NCBI RefSeq assembly: GCF_005405425.1
Contig: NZ_BJEA01000009.1
Coordinates: forward strand, 118,332-182,331
Source: Lactiplantibacillus modestisalitolerans
GTDB lineage: Bacteria > Bacillota > Bacilli > Lactobacillales > Lactobacillaceae
Length of the DNA stretch: 64,000 nucleotides
Direction: 5' to 3'
Part shown: positions 35,480 to 44,909 of the stretch, piece after piece
How positions within the stretch are numbered: the first letter of the stretch is position 1
Layout of the letters: each line of letters begins with the position of its first letter
The notes under the pieces: model-generated
Databases searched by the model: none
What the model was told of the DNA's origin: nothing
Seen by the model: only the letters and a program-made list of their open reading frames with translations
Position numbers and translations under genes: made by a program

Positions 35480-36460
35480 ATGACCAATTCCGCTTTTGAC
35501 GACCTCACTAAACGAACGGCTACCGACGACGCTGAAATTACAACGCACGCGCCCATGGCCATCTTTTATAAGAAAAGGGTTACCGCTCAAGTCTTGTACA
35601 CCCAGGTTCAGGCCGGGAACGTCACGACCTTTGAAGCCGCGGATTATCAAGAAATGCACCGCGACCGCGACTTCGAATTGATGTACGTGCTCGCCGGGCA
35701 AATCACGAACCATTTGGAAGACCAAACAACGACCCTGATTGCCGGCGAGGGCTGCCTACTGAATCCGCAAATCATCCATTCTGAGCAACTAGCGCCCCAT
35801 ACGACCGTGATGTTCATCAACTTATCCCGGACCCTATTAACGCAATTATTAACGGGCGTGCCACTGGACGGACCAATTTTCAGTTTTCTGAACCACAACC
35901 TCGCGGAAAATAATGCTTGGCAACGCAACTACCTGGAATTCTCGCGGAGTATTCCGTATACCAACCAGACCTTTAAAATTATCTTGGACTCCCTGCAACA
36001 GGAAGTTGCGACCCGTAAAATTGGCGCGGCCTACTTTCAAGCGGGTCTCGTTTTACGGCTTTTAAACGCGTTAGAAGATACGGCGCGCTTCAGTTTAACG
36101 ACCGTTTCACTCGACCTATCCAAGGATGATTACCTGGTTAACCGAACGATTCGCTTAATCGAAAACCATTACGGCAACATCGCCCGTAAGGATATTGAAG
36201 CCGCACTCCATTACAACGCGGAGTACCTTAACCGCCTACTTAAAAAGCAGACCGGGAAAACCATCAGCGCTTATGCCCAACACGTTCGAATTCATAACGC
36301 CCAGCAACTCCTCATTACGACCGACTTGACGGTTCAAAGTATCGCGGAACGGCTCGGCTTTTCAAACGAGGTTTACTTTTACCACTACTTTAAAAAGCAC
36401 GTCCAACTCTCACCAAATACCTACCGGCAACAATTTAAACTGACTAATTTACCAAAGTAA
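35480..36460 (+). CDS. AraC-family transcriptional regulator
   Basis: A 326-residue AraC regulator with a cupin sensor domain (HRDRDFELMYVLAGQITNHLE, about 56-76) and a C-terminal HTH pair (RLIENHYGNIARKDIEAALHYNAEYLNRLLKK; VQSIAERLGFSNEVYFYHYFKKH, then PNTYRQ). AAAGGAGG precedes the ATG. It is divergent from GH2 and so probably controls GH2, and perhaps the MFS-esterase unit behind it, in response to an imported sugar. The effector is unknown. Confidence 0.9.
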   Translation: MTNSAFDDLTKRTATDDAEITTHAPMAIFYKKRVTAQVLYTQVQAGNVTTFEAADYQEMHRDRDFELMYVLAGQITNHLEDQTTTLIAGEGCLLNPQIIHSEQLAPHTTVMFINLSRTLLTQLLTGVPLDGPIFSFLNHNLAENNAWQRNYLEFSRSIPYTNQTFKIILDSLQQEVATRKIGAAYFQAGLVLRLLNALEDTARFSLTTVSLDLSKDDYLVNRTIRLIENHYGNIARKDIEAALHYNAEYLNRLLKKQTGKTISAYAQHVRIHNAQQLLITTDLTVQSIAERLGFSNEVYFYHYFKKHVQLSPNTYRQQFKLTNLPK

Positions 36461-36580
36461 GTGACCATCACCGGCTTAATGCTGACCGGGGACTGCGATC
36501 GGTTAGCGAGCATCAAATGCGATTATCGCTCTAAAACAGTCGTATTTAATTAGTTTTCAAAAATGTCCACAACGTACGAC

Positions 36581-36629
36581 AACAACCCGGGTCCTAAGAA
36601 AATATGAATTTCTTAGGACCCGGGTTGTT
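36581..36629. terminator. Very strong bidirectional terminator
   Basis: A 21-bp perfect stem (36581-36601 with 36609-36629) and a 7-base loop, with A and T ends on both sides. It lies after the AraC gene at 35480 and before the repeat element. Confidence 0.88.
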
Positions 36630-36710
36630 TAATCGTTTTATTTTGATTCTATTATATGTGGTGTTGGTTTATTAAAGTCAGCCGAAAAGCCTCGTATTAA
36701 AGCAAAATTA

Positions 36711-36878
36711 GCCAGTAGCGGGTGTAACCATGGCTCAACTGCGAAATTATTCTTAGCCGGAAGTGGGCTGCTTACGGCTTAGAATAAGGCTCGAATTTGA
36801 GATTGCGGGGTGGATTTCCCCGTGAGCTCAAATCGATGCCCGCAGTGTTCCAGCCAACCGGTTACACCCGCTGCTGGC
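36711..36878. repeat. Multi-hairpin intergenic element
   Basis: Ends form a 19-bp inverted repeat with one mismatch (36711-36729 with 36860-36878), continued by TGGCT/AGCCA and ACTGCG/CGCAGT. Two internal hairpins follow: CTTAGCCG with CGGCTTAG near 36752-36782, and ATTTGAG with CTCAAAT near 36795-36832 enclosing CGGGG/CCCCG. The fold is cloverleaf-like. The right end, read on the minus strand, shares about 40 bases with 59836-59875. No coding sequence is seen in 36461-36908. Confidence 0.65.
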
Positions 36879-36908
36879 GGCAGATTAACACCAACTGATA
36901 CAGAACCT

Positions 36909-37895
36909 TTATTTTTGCTCCCGGTACTCGGTCGGCGACACGTTTAAGTGTTGACGGAAAACTTTATAAAAGTAGGACGGATTTTCATAGCCAACTTTGA
37001 CGGCAATTTGCTCAATCGGTGCGCTGCTATAAGTCAGGTATTTCGCGGCGACGTTAACGCGTTGCAAGTGGACCAGTTTAATAAACGTTAGACCGGTCGC
37101 CCGCTTCAAATAGGACGATAAGTAATTCGGGTTAAAGCCAAAATAGGCCGCCATATCGCGTAGGGTAATGTCCGCATAATGCTTTTCAATGTACAGCAGT
37201 AACGCCAGCAAGTCGGTAGTCCGGTGTGCCGCGACCTCAACTTTGGTTGTTCCCGCCACCCGGATTAACCGTAAGAAGAGCGTCAAAATCTCCAAGCGGA
37301 TAATTTGGCTGGTTTGGTTGTCCGCATGGTAATACTCCTGAATAACGTCGTATAACGTATCCACGATTTTAGGATCATGTTGAATTTTGAAAAGGCCATA
37401 ATTCGCCTCGCCATGATTCTCGTTTGATAACAGTGAAAAGAGCATCGTCGCCACGCTGGGGGTCGCGCTTTCGGCCAACATAAAATCAAAATCGTTCATC
37501 GTAAACGCCGATTGCTTAAGCGCCAAGTTTACCACGATGGCCCCGGTACTAATTGGTTCCACCCGGTGGACCGCATTATTTCCCATCACAATAATATCGT
37601 CTTGCGCTGCGTGTAGTTTTTCCCGCTTAGTCACGACCGTGCAGTCGCCCAATAACGGAATCATGATTTCGACATAGTTATGCTTATGAAACGGAATGTA
37701 AGAATTCACCGGTTGTACCGAAATCGCAATCGACTGCAAGCTCTCTTCAAGCGAATCGTCCAGCGTGTGATAGAACTCATAAACCGGTTCCGTACCAACG
37801 GAGCCCGCTCGTTTGGGCCGCATGGTTGGTTCCATCTTTTGCCAGTCACGGGGCTGATTATTACGGTGTAAGAGTTCCAGAATTTCAGTATTCAT
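36909..37895 (-). CDS. AraC-family transcriptional regulator
   Basis: A 328-residue AraC regulator: a cupin-like N-terminal sensor (YIPFHKHNYVEIMIPLLGD, about 65-83) and a C-terminal HTH pair (LLYIEKHYADITLRDMAAYFGFNPNYLSSYLKRATG; IEQIAVKVGYENPSYFYKVFRQH, SPTEYREQ). ATG with GGGAAG upstream. It is divergent from the GH3-GH78-GH43 operon, of which it is the probable activator. Confidence 0.9.
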   Translation of the reverse strand: MNTEILELLHRNNQPRDWQKMEPTMRPKRAGSVGTEPVYEFYHTLDDSLEESLQSIAISVQPVNSYIPFHKHNYVEIMIPLLGDCTVVTKREKLHAAQDDIIVMGNNAVHRVEPISTGAIVVNLALKQSAFTMNDFDFMLAESATPSVATMLFSLLSNENHGEANYGLFKIQHDPKIVDTLYDVIQEYYHADNQTSQIIRLEILTLFLRLIRVAGTTKVEVAAHRTTDLLALLLYIEKHYADITLRDMAAYFGFNPNYLSSYLKRATGLTFIKLVHLQRVNVAAKYLTYSSAPIEQIAVKVGYENPSYFYKVFRQHLNVSPTEYREQK

Positions 37896-37962
37896 CCGCT
37901 TCGCTTCCCTTCATCAAGTTGGTTTTTTACAGGTTCTTTTTTCCGGAGTTGTTTCCACTCAT

Positions 37963-37976
37963 TGTAACCGTTTTTA
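37963..37976. promoter_or_regulatory. cre-like site, 13 of 14 consensus positions
   Basis: TGTAACCGTTTTTA lies in the 225-base divergent region between the AraC and GH3 genes. Confidence 0.45.
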
Positions 37977-38085
37977 TCTTACCTTAACCTTAATAGTGTG
38001 ATAAGGGCTTTTCACTAACACCTACGAAATCGACACAGAATTACTTGGTTTTAGCAATAGTTTCCGCGGGGCCGTTAAGTTAGCA

Positions 38086-38099
38086 TGTAAGCGTAATCA
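38086..38099. promoter_or_regulatory. cre-like site, 13 of 14 consensus positions
   Basis: TGTAAGCGTAATCA lies 22 bases before the GH3 start, a place where CcpA would block transcription of the GH3-GH78-GH43 operon. Confidence 0.5.
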
Positions 38100-38120
38100 T
38101 AAATTTGGAGGTTTTAAATT

Positions 38121-39824
38121 ATGGTAGATTTAAAACAGAAACCGTACAACCTTAACCAATCACAAATTAACTACGTTGAAAACAAAGTTAAGCAAATGAC
38201 GCTTGACGAAAAAGTTGGCCAACTCTTTTTTGTCATTGGTCAGGATGAAGACAGTGTCGATATCAAAGCTTTCATTAAAAAATACCAACCTGGTGGGATG
38301 ATGTATCGGCCCGACCAAGCGCAAAAAATAAAGCGTGAAATCGCAACGGCGCAAACCAGTAGCCAAGTACCGCTTTTCTTTGCGGCTAACTTGGAGTCTG
38401 GTGGTAACGGCATTATCAACGAAGGTACCTGGTTCGGAATGCCGCTGGAAATGGCGGCAACTGATGACCCGCACAACGCCTATGAACTCGGGAACGTTGC
38501 CGGCTCCGAAGCCCGGCAAGTCGGCGCCAACATGTCGTTTGCACCGATCGTCGATCTCGACCAAAACTTTCGTAACCCGATTATGAATACCCGGACCTTC
38601 GGTGATAACCAGCAGCGGGTCACTAAGATGGCCGACGCGCAAGCACAAGGCTTAACCGAAAACGACATTATCCCGGTCATCAAACACTTTCCGGGTGACG
38701 GCGTTGACGAACGTGACCAACACCTGTTAAGTTCGATCAACTCGCTGTCGACCGAAGACTGGATGACCTCTTACGGGCAAATCTATCGCCACTTTATTGA
38801 TCAGGGCGTCTCAAGTATCATGATTGCTCACATCATGCAACCCGCCTGGGAACGCCAACTTGATCCTGGCATCGCTGATGAAGACTTACGGCCCGCTTCA
38901 AGCTCAAAATTATTGATTGACGGCTTGCTACGCAACGTTTTACATTTTAACGGACTGACCATTACCGACGCCACCCCGATGTTGGGTTACAACACCGCTT
39001 TACCGCGTAAAGAACTCTTGCCGGCCACGATCAACGCCGGCATCGACATGATTCTCTTTAATAAAAATATTGATGAGGACTACGCCGCTATCAAAACGGC
39101 GATTCAAAACGGTACGCTGACCATCGAACGCGTCAACGAGGCCGTCACCCGCATCCTCGGTACAAAACTCGCGCAGGGGGTCATGGACAGCGACGAACAA
39201 ACCTTGATCACCGCCCCCGCTCAACTCGACTTACACCAAGCCGACCACTTAGCAGCGGCGCAAGCTGCGGCCAAGCAAGCCGTTACGCTCGTCAAGGACC
39301 GCGACCAGCTACTCCCAATTACCCCTAAAAAGTACCCGCGGATTCGGCTCGTCGTCCTCGGCGACACCGACGACGGCGGTTTCAAGGAAGGTGGGCACGT
39401 CACGGATGCGTTTAAGACCGGCCTTGAAGCCCAGGGGTTCCAAGTGACTTTGTTTGACCAACGTCACTTAGATTTCCACGAAGTCTTTGAGGAGGGCGTT
39501 TCGGACCTTCAACAAAAATTTGATTTAGCGCTCTACGTCGCCAACGTCGAAACCGCCAGCAACCAAACGACGACCCGGCTGAACTGGGTCCACTTAATGG
39601 CGGCCGATGCGCCGTGGTTCCTCAAGAGTATCCCGACCGTCTTCGTTTCGACGGCCAACCCGTATCACCTATTCGACATTCCGAGCGTTTCGACCTTCGT
39701 CAACGCCTACACCGGCAATCAAGCTAGCATTGACGCCACGCTCCGCAAGCTGAGCGGCCAGGAACCGTTCTTGGGTAAGAGCCCCGTCGACCCATTTTGT
39801 GGCGACCTAACTGCCAAACTGTAA
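38121..39824 (+). CDS. GH3 glycoside hydrolase, NagZ-like
   Basis: A 567-residue GH3 enzyme with the TIM-barrel domain (about 25-350) and a following alpha/beta sandwich (about 385-545), without a fibronectin domain. The loop KHFPGDGVDERDQH (188-201) corresponds to the N-acetylglucosaminidase loop of NagZ and keeps the Asp-x-His pair (D199, H201), although the usual PGHG is PGDG. The nucleophile is likely D283 in ITDA. No signal peptide; GGAGG precedes the ATG. It heads a rightward operon with GH78 and GH43. The NagZ-type loop suggests beta-N-acetylhexosaminidase or a phosphorylase-like enzyme, an unexpected activity in an RG-I operon. Confidence 0.83.
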   Translation: MVDLKQKPYNLNQSQINYVENKVKQMTLDEKVGQLFFVIGQDEDSVDIKAFIKKYQPGGMMYRPDQAQKIKREIATAQTSSQVPLFFAANLESGGNGIINEGTWFGMPLEMAATDDPHNAYELGNVAGSEARQVGANMSFAPIVDLDQNFRNPIMNTRTFGDNQQRVTKMADAQAQGLTENDIIPVIKHFPGDGVDERDQHLLSSINSLSTEDWMTSYGQIYRHFIDQGVSSIMIAHIMQPAWERQLDPGIADEDLRPASSSKLLIDGLLRNVLHFNGLTITDATPMLGYNTALPRKELLPATINAGIDMILFNKNIDEDYAAIKTAIQNGTLTIERVNEAVTRILGTKLAQGVMDSDEQTLITAPAQLDLHQADHLAAAQAAAKQAVTLVKDRDQLLPITPKKYPRIRLVVLGDTDDGGFKEGGHVTDAFKTGLEAQGFQVTLFDQRHLDFHEVFEEGVSDLQQKFDLALYVANVETASNQTTTRLNWVHLMAADAPWFLKSIPTVFVSTANPYHLFDIPSVSTFVNAYTGNQASIDATLRKLSGQEPFLGKSPVDPFCGDLTAKL

Positions 39825-39840
39825 AAAAGGAGTTAACATC

Positions 39841-42654
39841 ATGCAAATTTCAGATATTTTAGTCAATCACATGCACGCGCCGTTGGGTTTTCAATTGGAC
39901 AACTTGCGCCTCGAATTCAAAGTCACCGCCGCCAAAGCAGGCCAGATGACGAAGCAATTAACGATTTGGGCGACCGATGCGAACCAGCCGCTGTATCAAA
40001 CGACTAAGTTACCTTATGACAACAACTACTTTGACGTTGAAATGGCGCTTCAACCGCGAACCCAATATCACGCCGAAATTACGGTGCAAACCGCCGCTGA
40101 ACAAACTAGCGCAACGACCACTTTTGAAACTGGTAAAATGGCCGAAGCATACAGCGCCAAATGGATTGCGAACGCCGATAAGGACCTGCAAAACACACTC
40201 TTCAAGCGCAATTTTGAGACGGCTAAAGCCATTCAATCAGCCCGGCTGTACGTCACCGGCCTTGGCGTCTACGAAGCGTACTTAGATCACCAAAAAGTTG
40301 GCGACGAGTACTTAGCCCCGGGTTCCACCGACTACCGTAAGTGGGTCCAAGTTCAAACTTACGACGTAACTGAACCCTTACAAACCCAAACCAACCACGA
40401 ACTCCTCATTTCAACGGGTGATGGGTGGTATAAGGGGACCTTTGGCTTTGATGGCGGTCAGGAGTGTATTTACGGTGACCAGCAAATGGCACTCGCCGAA
40501 CTACATTTAACCTACACCGATGGGACGCAGGCCGTCATTAACACCGACGACCAGTGGCAAACCACGCGCGGCCGCATCACTAAATCCGCCATCTACTACG
40601 GTGAAGACTTAGATGATACATTGCCAATTGGTAACTGGCAACCCGTAACGGTGCTTACCAAGGCCACGACCATGCTCGAAGACCGGTTAAGCTTACCAAT
40701 TAAAATCCAAGAAACCTTACCCGCAAAAGAACTGATTGAAACGCCCGCCAAGGAACAGGTTTTAGATTTTCGGCAAAACCAAGCGGGCTGGTTAGAGTTC
40801 TATAACACCGAACCTAAGGGAACAAAATTAACTTTCCAAATGGGTGAAATTTTGCAAAAGGGTAATTTCTACCGCGATAATTTACGCGCTGCCCGTGCCA
40901 GCTTTACTTACGTTTCGGATGGTCAAGCTAAGTGGGTTCGGCCCCACTTCACCTACTTTGGTTACCGCTACGTCAAAGTAACTGGCAACACCCAACCACT
41001 CGAATTGAAAAACTTTCGGGCCGCAGTGATGTATTCCGATATGGCGCTAACCGGTAGCATTCAAACCGACAACGCCAAGGTCAACCGGCTGTTCCAAAAC
41101 GTTTTGTGGGGGCAAAAGAGTAACTTCTTTGATGTCCCAACCGACTGCCCACAGCGGGATGAACGCTTAGGCTGGACTGGTGACGCGGACATCTTCTCCA
41201 ACACCGCCGCTTTGAACATGAACGTCTACCCGTTCTTCAAGAAGTACGCCAAGGACATGGCCGTCGAACAAGCTCAGCACGCTGGCATGCTGACGATGTA
41301 CGCCCCCGCGATGGGAGTCGACGATGGCGGCGCGGCCGTTTGGGGCGACGCGGCCACGATCATTCCGTGGAACATGTACCAGACATACGGTGACCCGGCG
41401 ATCATCAAGCAAAACTACGCTAGCATGAAGGCCTGGGTCGACTGGATTACGGCCAATACCAAGACAGCCAACCTCTGGACGGGGATGTTCCAATTTGGTG
41501 ACTGGATTGCCTTAGACGGTGAAAACCCAGCGTTACCAACTGGAAAGACCGACGAAGACTTTATCGCCTCCGTTTACTACGCATACTCCAGCGAAATTGT
41601 CGCTAAATCGGCGCAACTGACTGGGCACAAAGCGGACGCGGCCCACTACGCCCAACTCGCTGCTGATATTCGGGCGGCCATTCAAAATGAGTACATTACG
41701 GCTAACGGACGCCTCTCAATCGATACGCAAACGGCTTACGCCTTAACGCTCTACTTTAAGCTCGTCCCAGAATCACAGTTAGAACGGGTCGTCAGCGACC
41801 TCGTCGCCCGCTTGAAGAAGGATAACGACCACTTGCAAACCGGCTTCGTGGGTACGCCGTTTATTTGCCAAGTCTTATCCAAATACGGTCACCACGACTT
41901 AGCCACCAAGATTTTCATGTTAGAGGACTTTCCAAGCTGGCTGTACGCCGTTAACATGGGCGCCACCACCGTTTGGGAACGTTGGAACTCCGTGGAAACG
42001 GACGGCTCGATGAATCCCGACGGCATGAATTCGCTGAACCATTACAGTATTGGGGCCATCATGGAGTGGGGCTACAAGTACTTACTCGGAATTGACGGTC
42101 ACACGCCAGGCTACCAAGAAGTGACGTTGAAGCCGAACTTTAACTACCGGTTGAAGCAAGTTGCTGGTCACTTTGATACGCCGTATGGCGATTTACAAGT
42201 GGCTTACCAGGTTGAAAGTGACGCCGAACACCGCATTCAACTAACGGTGACGGTTCCGGTGGGTGTTACGGCCCACGTCGACTTACCGCGGGCAACTGAC
42301 CAAGCGGTTCAAGTTAATCAGCAAGCGCATCAAGGCGGACAGTTCGACTTAACCGCGGGCACTTACACCATCAATTACGTCCCGACCCAGGATTACGTCG
42401 GCCGCTACAATGCTGAAACCCCGGCAAAAGTCATTTTACAAGACGCAGAACTGACAAAGCAGATTGATCAAATCGACCCGGTCCTCGACTTCTTCCGTAA
42501 TGATCCAAGCGCTGCGGAAGGCGGCTTAGGTACCATGTCGTTAACGAAACTGAATACCTTGTTGCCGTTTATTAACGTTAGTGCCGACCACTTAGCCGCC
42601 ATTAACCAGTTACTGGCCCAAACACCACTACTTAGTGAACGGACCAGTAAGTAA
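39841..42654 (+). CDS. GH78 alpha-L-rhamnosidase
   Basis: A 937-residue GH78 enzyme. N-terminal beta domains (1 to about 330) include the family region ARLYVTGLGVYEAYLD and DDTLPIGNWQPV; the (alpha/alpha)6 catalytic barrel follows, with the motif DCPQRDERLGWTGD at 435-448 supplying the general acid E441, and WERWNS near 720 supplying the likely base. A C-terminal beta domain ends the family fold, and a further 60-residue helical tail is present. No signal peptide, so it acts on imported oligomers. It starts 16 bases after GH3 with AAGGAG. It should remove terminal rhamnose exposed after GH88 action on RG-I fragments. Confidence 0.92.
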   Translation: MQISDILVNHMHAPLGFQLDNLRLEFKVTAAKAGQMTKQLTIWATDANQPLYQTTKLPYDNNYFDVEMALQPRTQYHAEITVQTAAEQTSATTTFETGKMAEAYSAKWIANADKDLQNTLFKRNFETAKAIQSARLYVTGLGVYEAYLDHQKVGDEYLAPGSTDYRKWVQVQTYDVTEPLQTQTNHELLISTGDGWYKGTFGFDGGQECIYGDQQMALAELHLTYTDGTQAVINTDDQWQTTRGRITKSAIYYGEDLDDTLPIGNWQPVTVLTKATTMLEDRLSLPIKIQETLPAKELIETPAKEQVLDFRQNQAGWLEFYNTEPKGTKLTFQMGEILQKGNFYRDNLRAARASFTYVSDGQAKWVRPHFTYFGYRYVKVTGNTQPLELKNFRAAVMYSDMALTGSIQTDNAKVNRLFQNVLWGQKSNFFDVPTDCPQRDERLGWTGDADIFSNTAALNMNVYPFFKKYAKDMAVEQAQHAGMLTMYAPAMGVDDGGAAVWGDAATIIPWNMYQTYGDPAIIKQNYASMKAWVDWITANTKTANLWTGMFQFGDWIALDGENPALPTGKTDEDFIASVYYAYSSEIVAKSAQLTGHKADAAHYAQLAADIRAAIQNEYITANGRLSIDTQTAYALTLYFKLVPESQLERVVSDLVARLKKDNDHLQTGFVGTPFICQVLSKYGHHDLATKIFMLEDFPSWLYAVNMGATTVWERWNSVETDGSMNPDGMNSLNHYSIGAIMEWGYKYLLGIDGHTPGYQEVTLKPNFNYRLKQVAGHFDTPYGDLQVAYQVESDAEHRIQLTVTVPVGVTAHVDLPRATDQAVQVNQQAHQGGQFDLTAGTYTINYVPTQDYVGRYNAETPAKVILQDAELTKQIDQIDPVLDFFRNDPSAAEGGLGTMSLTKLNTLLPFINVSADHLAAINQLLAQTPLLSERTSK

Positions 42655-42674
42655 GCCCGGAAGGAAGCGTTCAA

Positions 42675-44228
42675 ATGATAACAACTTATCAAAATCCAAT
42701 TTTACGCGGAATGATGCCCGATCCTAGTATCGTTCAGGTGAACGGCGTCTACTACCTCGCTAACAGCACCTTCGAGTATTATCCAGGGATCGCCATTTCA
42801 AAAAGTACCGACCTCCTGAACTGGGTGCGTCTCCCGGGCGTTATTCAACAACCGGCGCAAGCCGATTTAAGCCACTCGAAGTCCAACGAAGGGATTTTCG
42901 CGGTTTGCCTGCGTTACCATCAAGGCCACTTCTACGTCATCACGACTAACTTCGCCGAGTTCAAGACCTTCATTATTCGGGGAAGCTTAGCGGCGGATGG
43001 CGCCGCAATTGACTGGGAGACCCAGCGTACCATCGTTGACGTTGCCGGGATTGACCCCGACCTCTACTTTGAGGATGGCCGGACCTACGTTCAATTCACC
43101 GGCTACTTAGATGATCACGGGACCAAGGGTATCCAGCAAGTTGAAATCGATCTAACCACCGGCGCCGTGTTGACCGGACCGCAACTATTAACGTACGGAA
43201 CCGGCGGCCGCGACGTCGAGGGACCGCACATCATCAAAAAGGCCGGTTGGTACTACCTATTGATGGCGGAAGGTGGCACTGGAATGGGCCACATGATTAC
43301 CATGATGCGTAGCCGCTCGCTGTGGGGCCCGTTTACGGCGCCCAACGCGGTGAACCCGCTTTTCACCAACCGCGACCGGGCCAATGAACCGTTACAAAAC
43401 ATTGGGCACGCCGACCTCTTTCAAGATTCCAATGGCCACTGGTGGTTAACTTGCTTAGGCACGCGCCCCGCAAGTGTGGGCTTCATGCAAATCACCAACC
43501 TCGGCCGTGAAACGTTGCTTTATCCGGTTGACTGGCGTGGCGACTGGCCCGTAATTTACACCGGCACGCCAACCCAGACCGTTGACCTCCGTCAGTGGCC
43601 GAACCACGCGGCCAGTTTAACCCAACCGCAAGCGTTACCTGATTTTGAGGATAACTTCAAAGGTGCCAGTTTGCGGCCCGAATGGTTGACGCTACGAGCC
43701 AACGTACCGAGCTTAACGGTTGGCCCCGCCGGACTACGACTCGGGGGTAACGCTAGCCGCTTAACCGACTTAGGGACTCCGGCTTTCGTGGGCTTACGGC
43801 AAACGGAACCCGACCAAACGTTCCAAGCGACCGTAACGGCAGCCACCGCTCTAAACAGCGGCCAAGCCGGGATTGTCAGTCTCATTAACGTTGACCACTA
43901 CGCCGCCCTCCTCCTTCAGGCGGACTCGACCGGCCAAATTCTGGTCATTCGTGATCAACGCGTCGCCGACGTTCACTACCGCCAGGTGCTGGGAAAATTA
44001 GCGGCCCTACCGCAAACCCTCAGTATCACGAACCACGCAGCGACTAAGACTTTCACGGCCACGACCGCAACTAATGAGCAACTTAGCTTTACGACTGACG
44101 CGCTCAACCTCTCTAATGAGGCAATCGCCGCCCTCAATACTGGCGACATCCAGGGGCTCTACGCATTCGATGACGCGCAGCTGGTCATTGACCACGCGGA
44201 ACGCCACCGGTTAGCGCCAGAAGCCTGA
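42675..44228 (+). CDS. GH43 arabinofuranosidase/xylosidase-type enzyme
   Basis: A 517-residue GH43 protein of the two-domain type: a five-bladed propeller (1 to about 310) and a C-terminal concanavalin-like sandwich (about 325-505). The catalytic trio is visible: D16 in MPDPS, D127 in GIDPD and E182 in VEGPH. No signal peptide. It is the third gene of the GH3-GH78 operon, 20 bases after GH78, with GGAAGG upstream. It probably trims arabinose from RG-I side chains; beta-xylosidase is the main alternative. A strong terminator follows. Confidence 0.88.
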   Translation: MITTYQNPILRGMMPDPSIVQVNGVYYLANSTFEYYPGIAISKSTDLLNWVRLPGVIQQPAQADLSHSKSNEGIFAVCLRYHQGHFYVITTNFAEFKTFIIRGSLAADGAAIDWETQRTIVDVAGIDPDLYFEDGRTYVQFTGYLDDHGTKGIQQVEIDLTTGAVLTGPQLLTYGTGGRDVEGPHIIKKAGWYYLLMAEGGTGMGHMITMMRSRSLWGPFTAPNAVNPLFTNRDRANEPLQNIGHADLFQDSNGHWWLTCLGTRPASVGFMQITNLGRETLLYPVDWRGDWPVIYTGTPTQTVDLRQWPNHAASLTQPQALPDFEDNFKGASLRPEWLTLRANVPSLTVGPAGLRLGGNASRLTDLGTPAFVGLRQTEPDQTFQATVTAATALNSGQAGIVSLINVDHYAALLLQADSTGQILVIRDQRVADVHYRQVLGKLAALPQTLSITNHAATKTFTATTATNEQLSFTTDALNLSNEAIAALNTGDIQGLYAFDDAQLVIDHAERHRLAPEA

Positions 44229-44233
44229 TAATT

Positions 44234-44283
44234 AAAAAGTACGATGAACGATGCGATTTTGCTCGCGGTTCATCGTACTTTTT
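44234..44283. terminator. Rho-independent terminator
   Basis: aaaaagtacgatgaac (44234-44249) pairs with gttcatcgtacttttt (44268-44283), followed by TT. It ends the GH3-GH78-GH43 operon. From here to the next terminator nothing else is seen. Confidence 0.9.
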
Positions 44284-44459
44284 TAATGTTTAACTGCCGC
44301 CGACTGGGTGACTGGATAGCGCGTTTATCTGAACAGTTTGAACAAACTAGTCAATCAAATATCATCATTAATAAGGACCTTGCAACCTTTGCCATCGCAA
44401 TCTGATCCTAATCAATACGTTCATGTTGAATCTTGTTAAAAATACTGATTAGTCAACAA

Positions 44460-44490
44460 AAAACGCTACCCCTTTTCAGAGTAGCGTTTT
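44460..44490 (-). terminator. Rho-independent terminator of the PTS operon
   Basis: aaaacgctac (44460-44469) pairs with gtagcgtttt (44481-44490), with a T run on the minus strand after the EIIA stop. Confidence 0.85.
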
Positions 44491-44501
44491 ATCCTCAACC
44501 C

Positions 44502-44909
44502 CTATTCATCATCCTCATCATCCGTCGCCGCCAAGCGCTGCTTCACGTCAAAGCAGTTCCCCGCCGCCGTTTGGAGGGCCGTTGCCAGTTGATAATCGGG
44601 ATTATCTAAGTTTAAGTAAATCTCTAATAACATCGGTAAGTTTAAACTTGCTAAAATGGTGACCTGATCGTCCCGCAAGTAATTTTCTAAACAGACGTTG
44701 CACGGCGTACCACCCGGCAAGTCCACAACGATCACCGTTTCGTGGTCCGGATTAACGCTAGCCTGCACGTTGCGAGCTAGTTCGTCCTTACTGATTTCAC
44801 CATCAAAGGTCACCGCTTGCACGCGGTTGTGCCCGCCAGCAATCATATCTAAACTAGCCAAGTAACTTTGCGCCAATGGACCGTGGCTAACTAATAATAA
44901 ATCACGCAT
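44502..44909 (-). CDS. PTS EIIA, mannose family
   Basis: A 135-residue cytoplasmic EIIA protein carrying phosphate from HPr to EIIB. The phosphorylated histidine is H9 in LLLVSHGPLA, and VVDLPGGTPCN is a family block. The last eight residues are nearly all acidic. It overlaps the end of GH35 by eight bases and is the last gene of the leftward operon, far from its EIIB, EIIC and EIID partners but cotranscribed with them. Confidence 0.9.
   Translation of the reverse strand: MRDLLLVSHGPLAQSYLASLDMIAGGHNRVQAVTFDGEISKDELARNVQASVNPDHETVIVVDLPGGTPCNVCLENYLRDDQVTILASLNLPMLLEIYLNLDNPDYQLATALQTAAGNCFDVKQRLAATDDEDDE

Noticed and set aside
36711..36878. tRNA gene, because of the cloverleaf-like fold
   Set aside because: The element is about twice tRNA length, lacks T-loop and anticodon features and has a 19-bp closing stem.
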